Of a stretch of DNA of 64,000 nucleotides, positions 55,201-64,000 are shown piece after piece. Below the pieces are notes generated by a model. It searched no databases. It was not told where the DNA came from and saw only the letters and a list, made by a program, of their open reading frames with translations. Source of the DNA: Aplectana chamaeleonis (lineage: Eukaryota > Nematoda > Chromadorea > Rhabditida > Cosmocercidae); assembly GCA_029168955.1 (NCBI GenBank), contig JAPDOI010000290.1:806001-870000 (forward strand). The letters run 5' to 3'. Every line of letters starts with the position of its first letter. Within the stretch, counting starts at the first letter, position 1. The position numbers and the translations under genes were made by a program.

Positions 55201-58200
55201 TTTCGAGTAAATTCGTTCATTTTTCATTTCGAACGAACGAATTTCGAATAAATTCGTTCATTTTTCATTTCGAACGAACGAATTTCGAGTAAATTCGTTC
55301 ATTTTTCATTTCGAACGAACGAATTTCGAGTAAATTCGTTCATTTTTCATTTCGAATGAACGAATTTCCGGAATAAATTCGTTCATTTTTCATTCGAACG
55401 AACGAATTTCGAATAAATTCGTTTCATTTTTCATTCGAACGAACGAATTTCGAATAAATTCGTTCATTTTTCATTTTGAACGAACGAATTTCGGATAAAT
55501 TCGTTCATTTTTCATTTCGAACGAACGAATTTCGGATAAATTCGTTCATTTTTCATTTCGAACGAACGAATTTCGAGTGAATTCGTTCATTTTTCATTTT
55601 GAACGAACGAATTTCGGATAAATTCGTTCATTTTTCATTTCGAACGAACGAATTTCGAGTAAATTCGTTCATTTTTCATTTCGAACGAACGAATTTCGAG
55701 TAAATTCGTTCATTTTTCATTTCGAACGAACGAATTTCGAGTAAATTCGTTCATTTTTCATTTCGAACGAACGAATTTCGAGTAAATTCGTTCATTTTTC
55801 ACATTTCGAACGAACGAATTTCGAGTAAATTCGTTCATTTTTCATTTCGAACGAACGAATTTCAGAGTAAATTCGTTCATTTTTCATTTCGAACGAACGA
55901 ATTTCAGAGTAAATTCGTTCATTTTTCATTTTCGAACGAACGAATTTCGAGTAAATTCGTTCATTTTTTCATTTCGAACGAACGAATTTCGAGTAAATTC
56001 GTTCATTTTCATTCGAACGAACGAATTTCGAGTAAATTCGTTTCATTTTTCATTTCGAACGAACGAATTTCGAGTAAATTCGTTCATTTTTCATTTCGAA
56101 CGAACGAATTTCGAGTAAATTCGTTCATTTTTCATTTCGAACGAACGAATTTCGAGTAAATTCGTTCATTTTTCATTTCGAACGAACGAATTTCGAGTAA
56201 ATTCGTTCATTTTTCATTTCGAACGAACGAATTTCGAGTAAATTCGTTCATTTTTATTTCGAACGAACGAATTTCGAGTAAATTCGTTTCATTTTCATTT
56301 CGAACGAACGAATTTCGAGTAAATTCGTTCATTTTTCATTTCGAACGAACGAATTTCGAAGTAAATTCGTTCATTTTTCATTTCGAACGAACGAATTTCG
56401 AGTAAATTCGTTCATTTTTCATTTCGAACGAACGAATTTCGAGTAAATTCGTTCATTTTTCATTTCGAACGAACGAATTTCGAGTAAATTCGTTTCATTT
56501 TTCATTTCGAACGAACGAATTTCGAGTAAATTCGTTTCATTTTTCATTTCGAACGAACGAATTTCGAGTAAATTCGTTCATTTTTCATTTCGAAAGAACG
56601 AATTTCGAGTAAATTGGTTCATTTTTCATTTCGAACGAACGAATTTCGAGGAAATTCGTTCATTTTTCATTTCGGAAGAACCAATTTCAAGTAAAGTCGT
56701 TCATTTTTCATTTCGAACGAACGAATTTCGAGTAAATTCGTTCATTTTTTCATTTCGAACGAACGAATTTCGAGTAAATTCGTTCATTTTTCATTTCGAA
56801 CGAACGAATTTCAGAGTAAATTCGTTCATTTTTCATTTCGAACGAACGAATTTCGAGTAAATTCGTTCATTTTTCATTTCGAACGAACGAATTTCGAGTA
56901 AATTCGTTTCATTTTTCATTTCGAACGAACGAATTTCGAGTAAATTCGTTCATTTTTCATTTCGAACGAACGAATTTCGAGTAAATTCGTTCATTTTTCA
57001 TTTCGAACGAACGAATTTCCGAGTAAATTCGTTCATTTTTCATTTCGAACGAACGAATTTCGAGTAAATTCGTTTCATTTTTCATTTCGAACGAACGAAT
57101 TTCGGAGTAAATTCGTTCATTTTTATTTCGAACGAACGAATTTCGAGTAAATTCGTTCATTTTTCATTTTCGAACGAACGAATTTCGAGTAAATTCGTTC
57201 ATTTTTCATTTCGAACGAACGAATTTCGAGTAAATTCGTTTCATTTTTCATTTCGAACGAACGAATTTCGAGTAAATTCGTTCATTTTTCATTTCGAACG
57301 AACGAATTTCGAGTAAATTCGTTCATTTTTCATTTCGAACGAACGAATTTCAGAGTAAATTCGTTCATTTTTCATTTCGAACGAACGAATTTCGAGTAAA
57401 TTCGTTCATTTTTCATTTCGAACGAACGAATTTCGAGTAAATTCGTTTCATTTTTCATTTCGAACGAACGAATTTCGAGTAAATTCTTTCTTTTTCCATT
57501 TCGAACGAACGAATTTCGAGTAAATTCGTTCATTTTTCATTTCGAACGAACGAATTTCGAGTAAATTCGTTCATTTTTCATTTCGAACGAACGAATTTCG
57601 AGTAAATTCGTTCATTTTCCATTTCGAACGAACGAATTTCGAGTAAATTCGATCATTTGCCATTTCGAAAGAACGAATTTCCGAGTAAATTCGTTCATTT
57701 TCCATTTCGAACGAACGAATTTCGAGTAAATTCGTTCATTTTTCATTTCGAACGAACGAATTTCGAGTAAATTCGTTCATTTTCATTCGAACGAACGAAT
57801 TTCGAGTAAAATTCGTTCATTTTTATTTCGAACGAACGAATTTCGAGTAAATTCGTTCATTTTTCATTTCGAACGAACGAATTTCGAGTAAATTCGTTCA
57901 TTTTCAGTTCGAACGAACGAATTTCGAGTAAATTCGTTCATTTTTCATTTCGAACGAACGAATTTCGAGTAAATTCGTTCATTTTCCATTTCGAACGAAC
58001 GAATTTCGAGTAAATTCGTTCATTTTTCATTTCGAACGAACGAATTTCGAGTAAATTCGTTCATTTTTCATTTCGAACGAACGAATTTCGAGTAAATTCG
58101 TTCATTTTTCATTTCGAACGAACGAATTTCGAGTAAATTCGTTCATTTTTCATTTCGAACGAACGAATTTCGAGTAAATTCGTTCATTTTTCATTTCGAA

Positions 58201-61200
58201 CGAACGAATTTCGAGTAAATTCGTTCATTTTTCATTTCGAACGAACGAATTTCGACTGAATTCGTTCATTTTTCACTTTTCGAACGAACGAATTTCGAGT
58301 AAATTCGTTTCATTTTTCCTTTCAAACGCACGAATTTCGAGTAAATTCGTTCATTTTCCATTTCGAACGAACGAATTTCGAGTAAATTCGTTCATTTTTC
58401 ATTTCGAACGAACGAATTTCGAGTAAATTCGTTCATTTTTCATTTCGAACGAACGAATTTCGAGTAAATTCGTTCATTTTTCATTTCGAACGAACGAATT
58501 TCGAGTAAATTCGTTCATTTTTCAATTCGAACGAACGTGTAATTTCGAGTAAATTCGTTCATTTTTCATTTTGAACGAACGAATTTCGAGTAAATTCGTT
58601 CATTTTCCATTTCGAACGAACGAATTTCGAGTAAATTCGTTCATTTTTCATTTCGAACGAACGAATTTCGAGTAAATTCGTTCATTTTTCATTTCGAACG
58701 AACGAATTTCGAGTAAATTCGTTCATTTTTTATTTTGAACGAACGAATTTCGAGTAAATTCGTTCATTTTTCAATTCGAACGAACGAATTTCGAGTAAAT
58801 TCGTTCATTTTTCATTTCGAACGAACGAATTTCGAGTAAATTCGTTCATTTTTCATTTCGAACGAACGAATTTCGAGTAAATTCGTTCATTTTTTATTTT
58901 GAACGAACGAATTTCGAGTAAATTCGTTCATTTTTCATTTCGAACGAACGAATTTCGAGTAAATTCGTTCATTTTTTATTTTGAACGAACGAATTTCGAG
59001 TAAATTCGTTCATTTTTCATTTCGAACGAACGAATTTCGAGTAAATTCGTTCATTTTTCATTTCGAACGAACGAATTTCGAGTAAATTCGTTCATTTTTT
59101 ATTTCGAACGAACGAATTTCGAGTAAATTCGTTCATTTTTTATTTCGAACGAACGAATTTCAGTAAATTCGTTCATTTTTCATTTCGAACAGACGAATTT
59201 CAGAAAGTAAATTCGTTCATTTTTCATTTCGAACGAACGAATTTCGAGTAAATTCGTTTCATTTTTTCATTTCGAAACAACGGAATTTCGAATAAATTCG
59301 TTTTCATTTTTCATTTCGAACTGAACGAATTTTGAATAAACCGTTCATTTTTCATTTCGAACGAACGAATTTCGAGTAAATTCTGTTCATTTTTCATTTC
59401 GAACGAACGAATTTCAGGTAAATTCGTTCATTTTTCATTTCGAACGAACGAATTTCGAGTAAATTCGTTCATTTTTCTCCATTTCGAACGAACGAATTGC
59501 GATTAAATTCGTTCATTTTTCATTTCGAAACAACGAATTTCCAGATAAATTCGTTCATTTTTCATTTCAGAACAGACCGAATTTCAGGAATAAACTCGTT
59601 CATTTTTCATTTTCGCCGAACGAATTTCGGAGTAAATTCGTTCCATTTTTTCATTTCAGACAGAACGGAATTTCAGGAATAAAGCTCGTTCATTTTTCAT
59701 TTCGAACGAACGAATTTCAGGTAAATTCGTTCATTTTTCATTTCGAACGAACGAATTTCAGGTAAATTCGTTCATTTTTCGACTCGAACGAGCGAATTTC
59801 AATTAAATTCGTTCATTTTTGATTTCGAAACAACGAATTTCGAATAAATTCGTTCATTTTTCATTTCGAACGAACGAATTTTGAATAAACTCGTTCATTT
59901 TTTCATTTCGAACAGACGAATTCCGGAGTAGAGATTCGTTTCATTTTTCATTTCGAACAGACGAATTTCGAAGTAAATTCTGTTCATTTTTCATTTCGAC
60001 GAACGAATTTCGAGTAAATTCGTTCATTTTTCATTTCGACGAACGAATTGCGAGTAAATTCGTTCATTTTTCATTTCGAAACAACGAATTTCGAATAAAT
60101 TCGTTCATTTTTCATTTCGAACGAACGAATTTCAGAGTAAACTCGTTCATTTTCCATTTCGAACGAACGAATTTCGAGTAAATTCGTTTTCATTTTTCAT
60201 TTCAAACGAACGAATTTCGAATAAATTCGTTCATTTTTCATTTCGAACGGAACGAATTTTGAATAAAATTCGTTTCATTTTTCATTTCGAACGAACGAAT
60301 TTCGAATAAACTCGTTCAAATTTCATTTCGAACAGACGAATTTCGAGTAAATTCGTTCATTTTTCATTTCGAACGAGACGAATTTCAGAGTAAGCTCGTT
60401 CATTTTTCATTTCGAACGAACGAATTTCGAGTTAAATTCATTCATTTTTCATTTCGAACGAACGAATTTCGGAAGTAAATTCGTTCATTTTTCATTTCGA
60501 ACGAACCCAGATTTCGAGTAAATTCGTTCATTTTTCATTTCGAACGAACGAATTTCGAGTAAATTCGTTCATTTTTCATTTCGACGAACGAATTTCGAGT
60601 AAATTCGTTCATTTTTCATTTCGACGAACGAATTTCGAGTAAATTCGTTCATTTTTCATTTCGACGAACGAATTTCGAGTAAATTCGTTCATTTTTCATT
60701 TCGACGAACGAATTTCCGAATAAACTCGTTCGTTTTTCATTTCGAACGAACGAATTTCGAGTAAATTCGTTCATTTTTCATTTCTAATGAACGAATTTCG
60801 AATATATTCGTTCATTTTTCATTTCGAACGAACGAATTTCGATTAAATTCGTTCATTTTTCCTTTCGAACGAACGAACAGATCGCTCGTTCATTTTCATT
60901 TCGACGAACGAATTTCGAGTAAATTCGTTCATTTTTCATTTCGAACGGGCGAATTTCGAATAAACTCGTTCATTTTTCATTTCGAACGAACGAATTTCAG
61001 AGTAAATTCGTTCATTTTTCATTTCAGACGAACGAATTTCGAATAAACTCGTTCATTTTTCATTTCCGAACGAACGAATTTCAGATAAACTCGTTCATTT
61101 TTCATTTCGACGGAGCAGATTTCGAGTAAATTCGTTCATTTTTCATTTCGAACGAAGGAATTTCGAATAAACTCGTTCATTTTTTCATTTCGAACGAACG

Positions 61201-64000
61201 AATTTTGAGATAAACTCGTTCATTTTTCATTTCGACGGAGCTTAATTTCGAATAAAGCTCGTTCATTTTTCATTTCGAACAGACGAATTTCAGACAAGCT
61301 CGTTTCATTTTTCATTTCGGAACAGACGAATTTCGAGTAAATTCGTTCATTTTTCATTTCGAACGAACGAATTTCCAGATAAACTCGTTCATTTTTTCAT
61401 TTCGAACAGACAGAATTTCGGAGTAAATTCGTTCATTTTTCATTTCGAACCAGACAAGATTTCGAATAAAGCTCGTTCATTTTTCGACTCGAACAGAACG
61501 AATTTCAGGTAAATTCGTTCATTTTTCATTTCGAACGAACGAATTTCGAATAAACTCGTTCATTTTTCAATTCGAACGAACGAATTTCGAGTAAATTCGT
61601 TCATTTTTCATTTCGAACGAACGAATTTCGAATAAACTCGTTCATTTTTCATTTCGAACGAACGAATTTCGAGTAAATTCGTTCATTTTTCATTTCGACG
61701 AACGAATTTCGAGTAAATTCGTTCATTTTTCATTTCGAACGAACGAATTTCGAATAAATTCGTTCATTTTTCATTTCGAACGAACGAATTTCGAATAAAC
61801 TCGTTCATTTTTCATTTCGAACGAACGAATTTCGAGTAAATTCGTTCATTTTTCATTTCGAACGAACGAATTTGGAATAATTTCGTTCATTTTTCATTTC
61901 GAACGAACGAATTTCGAATAAATTCGTTCATTTTTCATTTCGAACGAACGAATTTCGAGTAAATTCGTTCATTTTTCATTTCGAACGAACGAATTTCGAA
62001 TAAACTCGTTCATTTTTCATTTCGAACGAACGAATTTCGAATAAACTCGTTCATTTTTCATTTCGAACGAACGAATTTCGAATAAATTCGTTCATTTTTC
62101 ATTTCGAACGAACGAATTTCGAATAAATTCGTTCATTTTTCATTTCGAACGAACGAATTTCGAATAAATTCGTTCATTTTTCATTTCGAACGAACGAATT
62201 CCGAATAAAATCGTTCATTTTTCATTTCGAACGAACGAATTTCGAATAAATTCGTTCATTTTTTCATTTCGAACGAACGAATTTCGAATAAATTCGTTCA
62301 TTTTTCATTTCGAACGAACGAATTTCGAATAAATTCGTTCATTTTTCATTTCGAACGAACGAATTTCGAATAAATTCGTTCATTTTTCATTTCGAACGAA
62401 CGAATTTCGAATAAATTCGTTCATTTTTCATTTCGAACGAACGAATTTCGAATAAATTCGTTCATTTTTCATTTCGAACGAACGAATTTCGAATAAATTC
62501 GTTCATTTTTCATTTCGAACGAACGAATTTCGAATAAATTCGTTCATTTTTCATTTCGAACGAACGAATTTCGAATAAATTCGTTCATTTTTCATTTCGA
62601 ACGAACGAATTTCGAATAAATTCGTTCATTTTTCATTTCGACGAACGAATTTCGAGTAAATTCGTTCATTTTTCATTTCGAACGAACGAATTTCGAATAA
62701 ATTCGTTCATTTTTCATTTCGAACGAACGAATTTCGAATAAATTCGTTCATTTTTCATTTCGAACGAACGAATTTCGAATAAATTCGTTCATTTTTCATT
62801 TCGAACGAACGAATTTCGAATAAATTCGTTCATTTTTCATTTCGAACGAACGAATTTCGAGTAAATTCGTTCATTTTTCATTTCGAACGAACGAATTTCG
62901 AATAAATTCGTTCATTTTTCATTTCGAACGAACGAATTTCGAATAAATTCGTTCATTTTTCATTTCGAACGAACGAATTTCGAATAAATTCGTTCATTTT
63001 TCATTTCGACGAACGAATTTCGAGTAAATTCGTTCATTTTTCATTTCGAACGAACGAATTTCGAATAAATTCGTTCATTTTTCATTTCGAACGAACGAAT
63101 TTCGAATAAATTCGTTCATTTTTCATTTCGAACGAACGAATTTCGAATAAACTCGTTCATTTTTCATTTCGAACGAACGAATTTCGAATAAATTCGTTCA
63201 TTTTTCATTTCGAACGAACGAATTTCGAATAAACTCGTTCATTTTTCATTTCGAACGAACGAATTTCGAGTAAATTCGTTCATTTTTCATTTCGAACGAA
63301 CGAATTTCGAATAAATTCGTTCATTTTTCATTTCGAACGAACGAATTTCGAATAAATTCGTTCATTTTTCATTTCGAACGAACGAATTTCGAATAAATTC
63401 GTTCATTTTTCATTTCGAACGAACGAATTTTGAATAAACTCGTTCATTTTTCATTTCGAACGAACGAATTTCGAATAAATTCGTTCATTTTTCATTTCGA
63501 ACGAACGAATTTCGAATAAATTCGTTCATTTTTCATTTCGAACGAACGAATTTCGAATAAATTCGTTCATTTTTCATTTCGAACGAACGAATTTCGAATA
63601 AATTCGTTCATTTTTCATTTCGAACGAACGAATTTCGAATAAATTCGTTCATTTTTCATTTCGAACGAACGAATTTCGAATAAATTCGTTCATTTTTCAT
63701 TTCGAACGAACGAATTTCGAATAAATTCGTTCATTTTTCATTTCGAACGAACGAATTTCAGAATAAATTCGTTCATTTTTCATTTCGAACGAACGAATTT
63801 CGAATAAATTCGTTCATTTTTCATTTCGAACGAACGAATTTCGAATAAATTCGTTCATTTTTCATTTCGAACGAACGAATTTCGAATAAATTCGTTCATT
63901 TTTCATTTCGAACGAACGAATTTCGAATAAACTCGTTCATTTTTCATTTCGAACGAACGAATTTCGAATAAATTCGTTCATTTTTCATTTCGAACGAACG
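43213..64000. repeat. 41-bp dyad satellite, about 500 copies, open at window end
   Basis: Uninterrupted array, period 41 bp (about 20.8 kb). Each unit is a 10-nt arm gaacgaattt, a 5-nt spacer (cgagt, cgaat or cggat), the complementary arm aaattcgttc, and a 16-nt linker atttttcatttcgaac or the variant with ttttattttg. The arms pair perfectly, so each unit can form a hairpin or cruciform. Spacer cgagt dominates 44.6-61.7 kb, cgaat dominates after 61.7 kb, and the first 1.5 kb is mixed. Indels are frequent at about 54.8-61.5 kb. No open frame of substance. The right end is outside the window. Confidence 0.97.

Noticed and set aside
56957..59682. Open frames inside the 41-bp satellite (repeating IRSFEMKNE-like peptides)
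   Set aside because: They open only where indels remove recurring stops; the homogeneous array is closed in all frames.
43213..64000. CRISPR array
   Set aside because: The repeat is continuous with no unique spacers, the genome is eukaryotic and there are no cas genes.

Overview
The window looks like nematode nuclear DNA, most likely from a strongylid (hookworm-like) worm. The evidence is worm-type splice acceptors (T-rich tract then CAG), RTE-clade non-LTR retrotransposons, a very high density of palindromic and terminal-inverted-repeat (TIR) elements, and a huge AT-rich satellite. The species call is inference. No bacterial or phage-type gene cluster, rRNA gene or CRISPR array was seen.

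Layout. Bases 1-43,200 are a transposon graveyard laid over what appears to be one thinly spread host gene on the + strand. Its candidate exons are 1-82, 6070-6135, 6436-6544/6554, 7165-7235, 11266-11373, 12381-12516 and 37682-37881. The last three and the 7165 exon join in compatible phase and end in TAA, with one intron of about 25 kb full of mobile DNA. I do not recognise the protein.

Mobile elements, left to right: a 3.9-kb long-TIR element (1259-5159) carrying two arrays of a 43-bp repeat, a hAT transposase remnant and two younger foldback insertions; an RTE insertion (7309-10593) whose 5' half is inverted, flanked by a perfect 12-bp duplication; small MITEs with TTAA, TTA/TAA or unclear target duplications; a perfectly sized 746-bp-arm palindrome (15741-17335); a GC-rich foldback (20905-21452); a 203-bp TIR element enclosing a tRNA-like sequence with intact A and B boxes (22238-22440); a 2.05-kb hAT-like element (24504-26555) with a nested TTAA MITE; a second, older RTE copy (30526-33661); and a Mutator-like insertion (41563-43094) that splits another MITE.

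Bases 43,213-64,000 (window end) are a single uninterrupted tandem array of a 41-bp unit, about 500 copies. Each unit holds a 10-bp inverted repeat around a 5-nt spacer. Subfamilies differ in spacer and linker: a mixed left edge, a long homogeneous core, an indel-rich zone at about 54.8-61.5 kb, and a clean right part with a different spacer. The left edge of the array truncates a MITE.

Nothing here looks like a multi-gene functional system. The strongest unusual signals are the twin-primed RTE with its target-supplied stop codon, the tRNA-in-TIR element, the dyad satellite and its structure, and the TE-swollen host gene.
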